A DNA stretch of 64,000 nt from CAWICD01 sp052267165 (GCA_052267165.1 JBKQHO010000059.1:1-64000), one strand, 5' to 3'. Shown: positions 38,197 through 46,972, numbered from the stretch's first letter. Notes: a model not told the origin generated them from the letters alone. Made by a program: numbers and translations.

Positions 38197-39033
38197 TTAC
38201 GGGCGCAGATTCACACCGGCGGCAAGGTAGTGCGACTTGGTGTCGGCCACCGGGTTGAACGTGGTTCCCAGACCCACGTCGAGCGAGACGCATTCGCCTA
38301 ATTGCCGCTCGAGCGAGACATCCACGAAGGCTTGCGGATTCGCTTGGCGCGCGATGAAGCGGCTTCCCAAGTCAACCGAAACGTCCGTCAGGTAGGCGGC
38401 GCGAATCTTGGCGCCGAGCGACGCACCCGGAAACTCGTGAGCGAGACCGGACTTGAAGGACGTCGAAACCCCGAAGAACCCCGTCAGCCCAAGGGCCGGG
38501 GTCGCCTGATACAGTCCGGTGACATCGAGCCCGTATTTCGGTTGCAGTTGCCGATTCGGCGCATAGTGGTTCGCCGGGGGCTGGATTTCGGCGCCAGCCG
38601 TCAGCGCGAGCTTGGGCGCATCGACCAGCGCATAGTTCGCGCCGACGCCTGCGTTGCTCATCAGATACAGCCCTACGCCGCCGAGGCCGGACTCCGCCAC
38701 TTGGGACGGCGTGTCGACCAAGAGCTCGAGCCGCGACGCCGCACCCGCGCGCAGCCGGAACATCGGGTACGCCGCCAGCGCCGTCCCTCCGACCGCGGAG
38801 GCATTTTGGAAGTAGAGGCTCTCGATCAGGAATTGACCGCGCAGGACGGTGCACGCCGCCGGTATTCCGCTTGCGCCGTCAGTCTGAGCTAGCAGCGAGT
38901 CGTCGGGGCAGGCAAGGACCTCCGCGGCGCTGACCGGCGCTGCGCAACCAAGCGCACATATCAAAGGAAGGGCGAGCAATCCTGCGCGGCCGCCGCTGCC
39001 AAAGATCCTCTTCCGGCATCGGCTCACGTCCAT
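38197..39033 (-). CDS. Exported barrel-like outer-membrane protein
   Basis: 278 residues with a signal peptide (LLALPLICALGCAAPVSAAE). The mature part alternates small and aromatic residues and reads as repeated amphipathic strands: LRAGAASRLELLVDTP, ANYALVDAPKLALTAGAEI, KIRAAYLTDVSVDLGSRFI and SLDVGLGTTFNPVADT, ending in a strand after TKSHYLAAGVNLRP. This suits a small outer-membrane beta-barrel; its ending with Pro rather than Phe or Trp is unusual. Its start overlaps the stop of the upstream N-acetyltransferase by ten bases, so they are in one operon. Role unknown. Confidence 0.7.
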   Translation of the reverse strand: MDVSRCRKRIFGSGGRAGLLALPLICALGCAAPVSAAEVLACPDDSLLAQTDGASGIPAACTVLRGQFLIESLYFQNASAVGGTALAAYPMFRLRAGAASRLELLVDTPSQVAESGLGGVGLYLMSNAGVGANYALVDAPKLALTAGAEIQPPANHYAPNRQLQPKYGLDVTGLYQATPALGLTGFFGVSTSFKSGLAHEFPGASLGAKIRAAYLTDVSVDLGSRFIARQANPQAFVDVSLERQLGECVSLDVGLGTTFNPVADTKSHYLAAGVNLRP

Positions 39034-39863
39034 TCCGGGATCATTGGAACGCGCAGCCGCGCGACGTCGGGCAGATCGAACCCGAAATGCTCGACGAGCA
39101 GCGCCCGCAGCGCCGCTCGGTCCTTAAGCCGCGCTGAGTGTCGTCGCCCCGAACGCACGAGCGTGACGTCCCGGTTCATGACGTTGACGCGCGCGTCCGG
39201 AGCGCGCGCGCTCAACATGAGCCGGTTGACGAAGGGTGAAGATGGGTGCGTCGCCGTGAAGTGATTGCCGACTTCGAAGTCGATCGCGTTATCGTGTTCC
39301 AGAGCCGATATCCAGCCGTCCACGGTCTCGCCGCCTAAGTCCGCGCGCAGCACCCAAAAGCTAGCGTCTCGAATCATCCAGTGGGTCTCATGACCGGCGC
39401 GCGCCCGCACGCCTTCGGCAAGCGGAATGGGAACGCGAGCGGCAAACGCGCCGAAGCCCGGATCCACCACAAAGGTTCCCTCGGGCAACGTCACCGTGAG
39501 AAACATGTGCGTCCGCGGCGACGCGCTGCGCGGCACGAAGATGACGACGCGCGCCGTATGCCGCATCAGCTCGAAGCCCAGCTGCTCGAGAACCGCGGCG
39601 AGCAACGTCGCGTGTTCGAAGCAGTAGCCGCCGCGACCGCCGTAGACGAGTTTCTCCTGGAGCCCGACGAGATCGAGCCGAATCGGCCGTTCGAGCAACA
39701 CGTCGAGATTCTCGAATGGAATGCGCGAGACGTGGGCAGCCAGTATTCCCGCCAACGTCTCCAACGCCGGCCGAACGCCGCCGCGCCATCCGATTCGCTT
39801 GAAGTAGGCGTCGAGATCGACGGCGCTCAAGTCCGGAGTAGGTCGATGTTCTCGCTGCTTCAT
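39024..39863 (-). CDS. nat: Arylamine N-acetyltransferase
   Basis: 279-residue cytoplasmic enzyme that moves acetyl or related acyl groups from CoA to arylamines or hydrazines. The Cys-His-Asp triad is visible: Cys81 in GGRGGYCFEHA, His119 in RTHMFLTV and Asp134 in VVDPGFGAF. RIPFENLDVLL near residue 50 is the other family signature. Length is standard. ATG overlaps the stop of the upstream chagasin-like gene (ATGA), and its own end overlaps the barrel-like gene, giving a three-gene operon. Confidence 0.95.
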   Translation of the reverse strand: MKQREHRPTPDLSAVDLDAYFKRIGWRGGVRPALETLAGILAAHVSRIPFENLDVLLERPIRLDLVGLQEKLVYGGRGGYCFEHATLLAAVLEQLGFELMRHTARVVIFVPRSASPRTHMFLTVTLPEGTFVVDPGFGAFAARVPIPLAEGVRARAGHETHWMIRDASFWVLRADLGGETVDGWISALEHDNAIDFEVGNHFTATHPSSPFVNRLMLSARAPDARVNVMNRDVTLVRSGRRHSARLKDRAALRALLVEHFGFDLPDVARLRVPMIPEWT

Positions 39864-40258
39864 CGCCCGACGGCGACCGTGAGCGCGAACGTCCGCGCGG
39901 GCAGGCCGCTATGGATCCACGGTCTGCGGTACTCGAGCCTGGGTGCGTCCTGCCCACGGCGCTGCGCGCGGAAGACGAACGACACGGCGCCCGGAGCGCC
40001 GGGCAGCTTCGACATCGAAGATTCGAGGCGCGCGCCGCCGAGCGGCGCGAGCAGCGTCGGGTCGTTGCGCGCGATGCTCCACGAATAGCCCGTGCCGGGA
40101 GTCGTGGCCAGCCGCACCTCGAGGGTCGCGCTGCGCCGCAGGTGCACCGTTTTACTGGCGGCGTCTTCGGTGACGACGACCGGAGCCTCTGCCGTAGCGG
40201 CGGTTCCGACGCCGCAGAGCGCAACGACGAGGCAGACGAGCGCGACCGATCTCAGCAT
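39860..40258 (-). CDS. Chagasin/I42 family protease inhibitor
   Basis: Exported 132-residue protein with a clear signal peptide (VALVCLVVALCGVGTAATA). The I42 fold shows the first inhibitory loop TPGTGYSWSI (family NPTTGYxW) and the RRPW motif of the last loop. These proteins block papain-type cysteine proteases. It is the first gene of the operon with nat and the barrel-like protein; nothing in that context indicates a target. Confidence 0.88.
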   Translation of the reverse strand: MLRSVALVCLVVALCGVGTAATAEAPVVVTEDAASKTVHLRRSATLEVRLATTPGTGYSWSIARNDPTLLAPLGGARLESSMSKLPGAPGAVSFVFRAQRRGQDAPRLEYRRPWIHSGLPARTFALTVAVGR

Positions 40259-40401
40259 CGAGCGTCCCTCACGGTGAATTGCTCGCGGAGGCGAGGCAAA
40301 GATTGTCCGACGAGCAGACGGACCCTCCCTCCATTCCGTGTGGAGGCTTTCACGCCGGTGTCGCGAGCTATTTCAGGGGACGCCGCCGGCTCGCGCCTCG
40401 C

Positions 40402-41088
40402 TTAGCGAACTGCCGCCGCGCCGGCGAATGGCAGGCCGAAAACCGTGCGCAGCTGCGTCGTCGGCGCGGGAACGACGAGCTCGAGCGCCTCGAGCCAAAA
40501 CGAGATCTTCGGCCGCTCCAATCCGAGCGAAGCGAAATCGCCGTCGGGCGGCATTTCGACGGTCGCGCGAGTCAAGCCGATCCGCGCGTGCAGACGCCCG
40601 GTAAAGAACAGAAACCGATCGTCGTCCATGCCGAGAGCAGGCAGCGGCAGCGCCATGCGCAGGCCGGTGCGTTTGGCACTTGCCCGCAGACGGCAGACGT
40701 CGCCTCTTCGGCCGTGAACGACGACCGTCCGCTCCGCCCCGCGAACCGCAACGTCGAAGGTGGCCTTCTCCTTCGGCACGCCCCAGATCGCCCGTCCGCC
40801 GGCCAGCGAAGCCGGGTTGTCCACGTAGAGCCGCGGCAGGTAGAACGCCAAATGCGTCCCGACCCGGACCAGCGCCGCGACCACGTTCAGCTCCCGATAC
40901 GCCAGCGTCGAGCCGGCCTCGTACGAGAGAAAAAGCAAGCCGCCGAGCGTCTTCCCCGGGCCGACGGCGACGACGTCGCAGTCGGACGGCACGAGCGCCC
41001 GAGCGGCCCCAATCCCGACCGGCTGCACCGTTGCGATACCCCACCCGCGCAGGTGCCACGGCGCGGGTGGAAAGGGTACATCCACCAA
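40402..41088 (-). CDS. Acetoacetate decarboxylase family protein
   Basis: 228 residues of the acetoacetate decarboxylase-like fold: TLGGLLFLSYEAGSTLAYRE, VDNPASLAGGRAIWGVPKEK and LPALGMDDDRFLFFTGR. The Lys-containing GVPKEK occupies the place of the Schiff-base lysine region (GxPKK). Many members are not true acetoacetate decarboxylases but act on other beta-keto or polyketide-like substrates, so the substrate is open. ATG at 41088. It is alone on the minus strand. Confidence 0.85.
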   Translation of the reverse strand: MVDVPFPPAPWHLRGWGIATVQPVGIGAARALVPSDCDVVAVGPGKTLGGLLFLSYEAGSTLAYRELNVVAALVRVGTHLAFYLPRLYVDNPASLAGGRAIWGVPKEKATFDVAVRGAERTVVVHGRRGDVCRLRASAKRTGLRMALPLPALGMDDDRFLFFTGRLHARIGLTRATVEMPPDGDFASLGLERPKISFWLEALELVVPAPTTQLRTVFGLPFAGAAAVR

Positions 41089-41418
41089 GATAACTTTCGG
41101 AACGCGCGTCCCGGTTCATGTCGCGGGATCCGTGCCGGCCACGACCCACCGCCGTATAGGCGGGCTCTGGCTCGAGACGGTGCCGTTTCCGGGCCGCAGA
41201 CGCGGCGACGGAGGTAGCCATGCTACGGAGCCGAGATCAGCCTGCATCAGTTGAACCTGGTCAGTCGAGACGTGAACGCCTTCGAATCGTCGAAGATCCC
41301 GACGGAATCGCCGTCGGCTTGATGAGTCCAGTCTCAGCTGACATGCGCTCGTGGCGCCCGAAGTTTGAGTCGGAGCTGATTGACCTCGCCGCAGCCGGGG
41401 AAAAGGGTCGAAGCCATC
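41089..41418. other. Intergenic interval
   Basis: About 330 bases between the divergent decarboxylase-like and transglutaminase genes. Frames here are Arg-rich shadows with no domain. It should hold both promoters; no operator symmetry was noticed. Confidence 0.4.
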
Positions 41419-42249
41419 ATGCTGCTACAAGAAAACGACGCTGCAATCAAGCTCCGCCTCGGCTGCCGATTCAGTTTTTCGTCACCGGGACCGGCACCAT
41501 CGATCTTTCTGGTTCGGCCGCACTCGACCGACTCGCGCCGCATTCGCGAGGAGCACTGGGAGAGCGAGCCCTTCGGTTCCTATCGCGACTACCGTGACGT
41601 GTACGGAAACGTTTGCCGTCGCGCTACGCTACCGGCAGGTCGCTCGGTCGTCCGCTATGACGTCGTAGCCGAAACTTCGCGCGAGGCCGATCCGGTTGAC
41701 CTTGCAGCAACCGAGCATCGGGCGGCGGAGCTACCCGACGACGTTCTCTTGTACACGTTGCCGAGCCGGTACTGCCTTTCAGACGTCCTAGCGCGCGAGG
41801 CGCTCGCGCGTTTTGGCGGGATCGAGCCGGGTTGGAGGCGCGTTCAATCGATTTGCGATTGGGTTCACGAGCAAATCGAGTTCTCGTACGGCACGAGCAA
41901 CGTGACCACCACGGCGACCGACGTGCTGGCCAACGGGCGCGGCGTCTGTCGCGATTTTACGCACCTGGCGATGACCTTCTGCCGTGCGTTGAGCATCCCG
42001 GCGCGCTACGTGTGCGGATACATTCCCGATATCGACGTCCCACCGCCGGATGCTCCGATGGATTTCTGCGCGTGGTTTGAGGCTTACCTCGGCGGCGATT
42101 GGTGGACGTTCGATCCGCGCAACAACCAGCGCCGCAAGGGCCGGGTCGCGATCGCTCGCGGCCGTGACGCAGCCGACGTCGCGATGGTCACGACCTACGG
42201 CTCGACGCTGCTCGAGAACATGGAAGTCTGGGCCGACGAGATCCGGTGA
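41419..42249 (+). CDS. Transglutaminase-like cysteine protein
   Basis: 276 residues from ATG at 41419 (the frame is open from 41380). An N-terminal beta domain (LRLGCRFSFSSPGPAPSIFL) is followed by a transglutaminase-like core: the catalytic Cys in NGRGVCRDFTHLAMTFCRAL, then RYVCGYIPDIDVP, DFCAWFEAYLGGDWWTFD and RGRDAADVAMVTTYG. At the position where many members have HAW this protein has CAW, and the DARHN-type segment is DPRNN, so the His partner is not obvious. This fits a subgroup with altered active sites; activity is uncertain. Cytoplasmic; no signal peptide. Confidence 0.88.
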   Translation: MLLQENDAAIKLRLGCRFSFSSPGPAPSIFLVRPHSTDSRRIREEHWESEPFGSYRDYRDVYGNVCRRATLPAGRSVVRYDVVAETSREADPVDLAATEHRAAELPDDVLLYTLPSRYCLSDVLAREALARFGGIEPGWRRVQSICDWVHEQIEFSYGTSNVTTTATDVLANGRGVCRDFTHLAMTFCRALSIPARYVCGYIPDIDVPPPDAPMDFCAWFEAYLGGDWWTFDPRNNQRRKGRVAIARGRDAADVAMVTTYGSTLLENMEVWADEIR

Positions 42250-42293
42250 AGCTCGGTGCCGAAAGCGGCTGACGCCGGAACCGTCGCGGCGAG

Positions 42294-42314
42294 AAAAAGG
42301 GCGCGTTAGCGCCC
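42294..42314 (-). terminator. Intrinsic terminator
   Basis: On the minus strand GGGCGC and GCGCCC pair around a four-base loop and are followed directly by five T. The stop codon of a short minus-strand frame lies in the loop. This is the clearest Rho-independent terminator in the window. Confidence 0.7.
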
Positions 42315-42447
42315 GGCCGCGGCGGCCGGCTTGTTCCGGACGACGGCCCGTGTAACGTCGTTCGGAATGAGATAGACCCGCGAGTTCGCGTAGTCGAGGT
42401 ATTCTCGTGGCGCTCGAGACGTTCTCCGGAAGACTGATCGTGCCCAC
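42306..42447 (-). pseudogene. Small frameshifted protein ahead of terminator
   Basis: GTG at 42447 opens VGTISLPENVSSATR; after one frameshift near 42400 the sequence continues REYLDYANSRVYLIPNDVTR and AVVRNKPAAAAGR to a stop inside a terminator hairpin. The composition is protein-like in both halves. About 46 residues if the frame is restored. No family is recognised. The terminator supports that this was transcribed as a gene. Confidence 0.4.
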
Positions 42448-42595
42448 GCGGCGACGTGAGGTAGCAGATTTTCTCGACTCGCTGGATAGGCGATCCTAGA
42501 CGCAGGTCCCTCGAAATGCGATGGTAAGGACCGTCCCAGTAGGTACGATCCTCGGGGACGCGGACATCGCGAGCATAGGGGGATAGGAAACGAGC

Positions 42596-43291
42596 ATGAA
42601 GATCGGCATCATCGGCGTTGGGAAGATCGGGGACACACTGACGCGGCGCTTTACGGCGCTTGGTCACGAGGTCGTCATCGCCAATTCGCGTGGAGAAGAG
42701 ACGCTTGCGCAGATCGCTTCCGAGACGGGAGCTACTCCCGTTTCGGTAAGCGAAGCAGCGCGCTTCGGAAAGGTCGTCATCGTGACGATCCCTGAGGGCA
42801 AGATTCCGAGTTTGCCGCACGACCTCTTTCGGGGCGTGGCCGCCGACGTGGTGGTCATCGACACCGGCAATTACTATCCCCTGCAGCGCGACGGCCGCAT
42901 CGAGCCGATCGAAGCCGGGTTGACCGAGAGCCGCTGGGTGGAACAGCAGATCGGACATCCGGTCGTCAAAGCGTTCAACAACATCTATGCCGACCATCTG
43001 CTGCGGCTAGGGAAGCCGAAGGGCGATCCCGGACGCATCGCGCTGCCCGTCGCCGGCGACGACGCGGCGGCGAAGGCGGTCGTGCTCGAGCTCGTCGACG
43101 AGCTGGGATTCGATCCGGTCGACGCGGGCGGACTCGACGAATCCTGGCGCCAACAGCCCGGCACGCCGGTCTACGCTTCCGACCACGACGCCGCCGGCGT
43201 GCTGCGCGCGCTCTCTGAAGCACGCAACGAACGCTCGCCGGACTGGCGCGCCACCGCGAAAAGCCCCGGGACGTACGCCGCGCCGGCCTGA
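42596..43291 (+). CDS. NADPH-dependent F420 reductase-like protein
   Basis: 231 residues, Rossmann fold with MKIGIIGVGKIGDTLTRRF as the dinucleotide site and ANSRGEET after the second strand, where Ser/Arg favour NADPH. VIVTIPEGKIPSLP and VVIDTGNYYPLQRDGRI follow. This is the family of F420:NADPH oxidoreductases and related NADP-binding proteins. Whether this organism makes F420 cannot be judged here, and many members act on other substrates. ATG at 42596; the preceding AAACGAGC has only a weak ribosome site. Confidence 0.88.
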   Translation: MKIGIIGVGKIGDTLTRRFTALGHEVVIANSRGEETLAQIASETGATPVSVSEAARFGKVVIVTIPEGKIPSLPHDLFRGVAADVVVIDTGNYYPLQRDGRIEPIEAGLTESRWVEQQIGHPVVKAFNNIYADHLLRLGKPKGDPGRIALPVAGDDAAAKAVVLELVDELGFDPVDAGGLDESWRQQPGTPVYASDHDAAGVLRALSEARNERSPDWRATAKSPGTYAAPA

Positions 43292-43322
43292 GGAAGCGGC
43301 GCGAGCGGCGTGAAGCGCGTGC

Positions 43323-43800
43323 TTACGTCTTACCGGAATCCAGATCTCGAAGCCGCCGTTTCCGGTGAGCGGATCGAACGACTCGCCGTAGCGCTCGAAT
43401 TCGGGACCGCCCGCAGCTTCGAGCCCCGATTGCGGAAGCCAAACGTTCCAGATCGTATACCACCTGCGCCGCACGCTCGAGACATGGTCGTGATGCGAGA
43501 AGACCCCATACTTGCGTTCCGGAATGCGCAGGCGGCTCCAATCGGCACCGATGCCCGAGAAATCCGAGACCTCGACACCGCAGACGTATTCCACCTTCCC
43601 CCTGTGGTCGCCGTTGCAGAGCACGCCGTAGGTTGCTGAGCCGGCCTGCCCCGGAACGTGCCCGAGGTGCGGCACCAAGCGCTGCCATTTGCGCGGGGAT
43701 GGCCCGCGGTTGCGAGTCGTAGCGCTGCCCGATCCCCGCGATGAGCAGCGTCTCGAGGTTCTCGAAGCAAGGCGCTTCGAGATTCGACTTTGAGCCACGC
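43323..43800 (-). pseudogene. GyrI-like/AraC effector-binding domain protein, frameshifted
   Basis: The N-terminal part (CFENLETLLIAGIGQRYDSQ) and the main part (WQRLVPHLGHVPGQAGSATY, GVEVSDFSGIGADWSRLRIP, YTIWNVWLPQSGLEAAGGPE and FERYGESFDP) are in different frames, joined near 43690. The natural end after FEIWIP also needs a shift. This is the GyrI-like/AraC effector-binding domain, which binds small hydrophobic ligands. No helix-turn-helix is present, so it was a stand-alone domain. With two indels it is probably broken. Confidence 0.7.
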
Positions 43801-43892
43801 TCGTCGAGCGCGGCTTGATCCTTGCGCTCGCCTTCGACCTCGAAGCGGCACCGCCGCCGGGCGGCTCGGCAGCGAACCGCATCGGATGGAAC

Positions 43893-44549
43893 TTAGGCGA
43901 AGCGGGCGACCTCGTCGAACTCGAAGCGCGGATTGCGCCGGTAAAGCTTCGTGTCGTCGCCGTAGCCGAGGTTGGCGAGCCACAACGACTTCAGCGTGCC
44001 TTCGGGAAAGAACGCCTCGTCGAGTTTCAGCTTGTCGAAGCCGCCCATAGGCCCGACGTCGAGACCGAGCGCGCGGGCCGCGAGCATGAAGTACGCTCCC
44101 TGCAGCGTGGCGTTGGTGAAGGCGAACTGCCTGGCGAACTCGGCCTTTTCCTCGCCCGCGAATTGCTCCCTGAATTGCGGAGCGTTCGGAAAGAGGCGCG
44201 GAATGTGTTCGTAGAACTTCGTGTCGGCGGCGAAGATCGCCGTCACCGGCGCGGATTTCGTTTTCTCGACGTTGCCGGGCGAGACCGTTGCGAGCAAGCG
44301 AGCCTTGGCCTCCGGCGACTCGACGAAGACGATGCGCAACGGCAGCGTGTTGGCGCTGGTGGGCCCCAGTTCGGCTAGCTCGAAGATGCGCGCGATGAGG
44401 TCGTGCGGCACCGGCCGCGGAAGAAAACCGCTGGCCGTCCGCGCTTCGAGGAAGAGAGTGCGCAACGCGCGCTCGTCGAGCGAACGGGCTGACTTGAGAG
44501 CGACGAGCTCGTCGACGGATGGGAGGGCCGGCTCGAAAGTTGCAGACAT
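43893..44549 (-). CDS. rutE: Malonic semialdehyde reductase-like nitroreductase
   Basis: 218-residue FMN enzyme of the RutE/HadB nitroreductase subgroup. Family blocks: DERALRTLFLEARTASGFLP, ELAELGPTSANTLPLRIVFV, PVTAIFAADTKFYEHIP, FTNATLQGAYFMLAARALGL and the C-terminal LWLANLGYGDDTKLYRRNPR. RutE reduces malonic semialdehyde in pyrimidine breakdown; no other rut gene is here, so the gene name indicates the subgroup only. It is divergent from a MarR regulator with a palindrome between them, so it is likely under redox or electrophile control. Confidence 0.92.
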   Translation of the reverse strand: MSATFEPALPSVDELVALKSARSLDERALRTLFLEARTASGFLPRPVPHDLIARIFELAELGPTSANTLPLRIVFVESPEAKARLLATVSPGNVEKTKSAPVTAIFAADTKFYEHIPRLFPNAPQFREQFAGEEKAEFARQFAFTNATLQGAYFMLAARALGLDVGPMGGFDKLKLDEAFFPEGTLKSLWLANLGYGDDTKLYRRNPRFEFDEVARFA

Positions 44550-44573
44550 AGGGTTCCTTTGGAGAGGATTTCG

Positions 44574-44597
44574 TTGTATGATACTTGTACATTACAA
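44574..44597. promoter_or_regulatory. Candidate MarR operator
   Basis: TTGTA at 44574-44578 and TACAA at 44593-44597 form the arms of a 24-bp palindrome, with an inner TGTACA at 44586-44591. It lies between the divergent nitroreductase and MarR starts. MarR proteins bind such AT-rich palindromes of this size. Confidence 0.6.
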
Positions 44598-44600
44598 CTA

Positions 44601-45065
44601 ATGTCAAGCCCTGCCGAAGCCGCACCGCTCCAGGGAGGATGCGAGGAGCTCAACGCCATCGTCGCCGGCTTCGCGTCGCTCGCTGCGCGCTATGCGGCCC
44701 AGTTGCAGGCGGCCGCCTCCGAGCACGGCCTCTCACCGCAGATGGCGACCGCGTTGTTGCAGCTAGGGAGCATGGGAAACGCGCGAATGAGCGAGTTCGC
44801 GCGAACGATGGCGTGCGACGCCGGCAACCTCTCGGGGACGATCGACCGCCTGGAAGAGGCGGGGCTCGCCCTGCGCGCACCCAGCACTTCGGACCGGCGC
44901 GTCCGAATGGTCCGCGCCACGGCCGAGGGACGGCGCGTCGCGGCGAAACTTGCCCGCAAGCTCGAGGCCGCCCGCGTCATCGCGGCGCTCCGGCAACTCG
45001 ACGAGCACGAGCGCCGCGCCCTGCGCGCCACGCTCGAGCGATTGTGCGCCGCGGCCCGCAGCTGA
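44601..45065 (+). CDS. MarR family transcriptional regulator
   Basis: About 154 residues from ATG at 44601 (the frame is open from a TTG at 44559). The winged helix shows MATALLQLGSMGNARMSEFA, TMACDAGNLSGTIDRLEEAG as the recognition helix and STSDRRVRMVRATAEGRR as the wing. The final helix EHERRALRATLERLC is for dimerisation. Divergent from the nitroreductase with a shared palindrome, so it most likely represses both. The ligand is unknown. Confidence 0.92.
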   Translation: MSSPAEAAPLQGGCEELNAIVAGFASLAARYAAQLQAAASEHGLSPQMATALLQLGSMGNARMSEFARTMACDAGNLSGTIDRLEEAGLALRAPSTSDRRVRMVRATAEGRRVAAKLARKLEAARVIAALRQLDEHERRALRATLERLCAAARS

Positions 45066-45071
45066 GCGAGC

Positions 45072-45505
45072 CCTAACAGCGGCTTCCCGCACCCGCAAGC
45101 GCATCCGGACCGGACGGTCGGGGCGGAGCGTCACGAACGGCGCGAAACCGACCGCTTCGCGGCCGGGCTCGCAGCGATAGCGCTGTGCGATCGTGGCCAG
45201 CAGCAGCACGCCTTCGTTCCAAGCAAACTGCTCGCCGATGCAGACGCGCGCGCCGCCGTCGAAGGGAAAGAAGGCGAATTTCGGAATCGCTCCGAGCGGC
45301 CAGCGCTCGGGGAGAAAGGTTTCGGGCTCGACGTAGTAGCGCGGGTTGCGATGGGTGACAAAGGGGCTGGTGAGCACGACTGCGCCGGCGGGGATGCGGT
45401 AACGTCCGATCCTGACCTCGCTCAGCGCACGGCGTCCGATGAGCCAGGCCGGCGGATACAGCCGCAAGACCTCGCTGAAAAGCGGCTGCGGAAGCGCAGC
45501 ACCTC
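45072..45505 (-). pseudogene. Cytochrome P450 C-terminal third
   Basis: Starts abruptly at the K-helix SEVLRLYPPAWLIGRRAL (ExxR) and continues with ETFLPERWPLG (the PERW meander) and FFPFDGGARVCIGEQFAWNE, with the haem Cys in FxxGxxxCxG. The first 250-300 residues of a P450, with the I-helix and O2-binding Thr, are absent. The end has no stop of its own and runs into the marR antisense. A haem protein cannot form, so it is a truncated relic. Confidence 0.85.
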
Positions 45506-45790
45506 CATGGCCAATTGATCGTCGGGAATCCCGTAGAGGCGCGCGGTCTCGAGCGCAAAGATGTCGGCCCAAGTCGCCGACCCGCGTTCCTCTTGCCGGA
45601 ACAGATCCGTGACGACTTGGGGCGGCTGCGCCTTCGTCGCTTCGAGCAGCAGCGTGTATTGCTTTCGCAGCTGATCGAAATAGTCGATCGCGTACTTCGG
45701 GAAGAGCCGGTCCTTCTGGATAGCAGGGCGAGCCGGTCTTGCTCCGTTGAGACTTGCCGGGGGCGGGGCGGACTGGTCGAGGTAATTCAC
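45422..45790 (-). CDS. Hypothetical N-terminal ORF upstream of P450 relic
   Basis: GTG at 45790 has a good ribosome site (GAGGAG about seven bases before). The product begins VNYLDQSAPPPASLNGARPA, then KDRLFPKYAIDYFDQLRKQY, LLLEATKAQPPQVVTDLFRQ and ETARLYGIPDDQLAMEVL, a soluble helical protein-like sequence. After about residue 98 the frame is the shadow of the P450 relic, which starts there in another frame. A deletion probably fused the start of one gene with the end of a P450. Family not recognised. Confidence 0.5.
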   Translation of the reverse strand: MNYLDQSAPPPASLNGARPARPAIQKDRLFPKYAIDYFDQLRKQYTLLLEATKAQPPQVVTDLFRQEERGSATWADIFALETARLYGIPDDQLAMEVLRFRSRFSARSCGCIRRPGSSDAVR

Positions 45791-45949
45791 AAGCGTCTCC
45801 TCTCGCGAGGGGCCTGAGGCTGGTCCGCTCATTTTCCAGATACACCATCGCGCCGGCGTCCGCAAAGCATCGCGAAGGCGTCCTCGCGCAGCAACCATGG
45901 AAGTCCAAGGCATGCCGCGAAAGCTCGAGCCTCCGACCGAGGAGGCAGC

Positions 45950-46972
45950 GTGTCGCCGATAACCGCTCGTCAAATCGTTCTCGCGGCGCGACCGCACGGC
46001 CGCCCGCAGCCGACCGACTTCCGTTTGGAAGAGAGCGTGATGCCCGAACTCCGCGCGGGCGACGTCCTTCTGCGTGTCCTCTATCTATCGCTCGATCCGT
46101 ACATGCGCGGACGCATGAACGCGGGCCGATCCTACGCAAAACCGGTCGAGCTCGGCGAGGTGATGGTGGGCGAAAGCATCGCGGCCGTGGTGGAGTCGCG
46201 CGATCCCGGTTTCCACGAAGGCGACGTGGTGCTCGCCGGAACCGGCTGGCGGACGGATGCCGTTCTTCGCGGCTCGGCGCTGCGGAAGATCGACCCGGGG
46301 CACGTCCCCGTCACGACCAGGCTCGGCGTCTTGGGCATGCCCGGGTTCACGGCGTACGCTGGGCTGCACGCGATCGGCAAACCGCAGCCCGGCGAGACCG
46401 TGGTGGTCGCGGCCGCGAGCGGCCCGGTCGGCTCCCTCGTCGGCCAACTTGCCAAGCTCGCCGGCGCACGGAGCGTCGGCATTGCAGGCGGCCCGCACAA
46501 GTGCGCTTACGTCAGAAACGAACTCCGGTTCGATGTCGCGGTCGACCATCGCGACCACGATTTTCCGCGGCTCCTTTCCGCAGCCTGCCCGGACGGCATC
46601 GACGTCTACTTCGAGAACGTGGGCGGGGCTGTCTGGCAGGCGGTCATGCCGATCCTCAACGACTTCGCGCGCGTTCCCGTCTGCGGTCTGGTCGCGCAAT
46701 ACAACAGCACGACGAGCAACGGGCCCGACCGGTTGCCGGCAACGATGCGTGAAATCCTCTCACGGAGCCTCACGATTCGAGGTTTCATCAACTACGAGTT
46801 CTTGCCGGAATACCACGACGCGTTTCTGCGCGACGTGGGCGCGGCAATCGCCGACGGACGCGTTCGCTATCGCGAAGACATCGTCAACGGCCTCGAGAAC
46901 GCGCCGGCGAAATTCATCGGCATGCTCGAGGGCGACAACTTCGGAAAGGTGCTCGTGCGCGTCGGCGCTTAG
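45950..46972 (+). CDS. NADP-dependent MDR oxidoreductase (2-alkenal reductase type)
   Basis: 340-residue zinc-independent medium-chain reductase of the leukotriene B4 12-hydroxydehydrogenase/YncB group. GTG at 45950. The opening RQIVLAARPHGRPQPTDFRL and VLYLSLDPYMRGRMN are diagnostic, as are TVVVAAASGPVGSLVGQLAK, the NADPH site, and VYFENVGGAVWQAV near 200. They reduce alpha,beta-unsaturated aldehydes and ketones. Convergent with DUF5069 with a four-base overlap of stops. Confidence 0.93.
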   Translation: MSPITARQIVLAARPHGRPQPTDFRLEESVMPELRAGDVLLRVLYLSLDPYMRGRMNAGRSYAKPVELGEVMVGESIAAVVESRDPGFHEGDVVLAGTGWRTDAVLRGSALRKIDPGHVPVTTRLGVLGMPGFTAYAGLHAIGKPQPGETVVVAAASGPVGSLVGQLAKLAGARSVGIAGGPHKCAYVRNELRFDVAVDHRDHDFPRLLSAACPDGIDVYFENVGGAVWQAVMPILNDFARVPVCGLVAQYNSTTSNGPDRLPATMREILSRSLTIRGFINYEFLPEYHDAFLRDVGAAIADGRVRYREDIVNGLENAPAKFIGMLEGDNFGKVLVRVGA

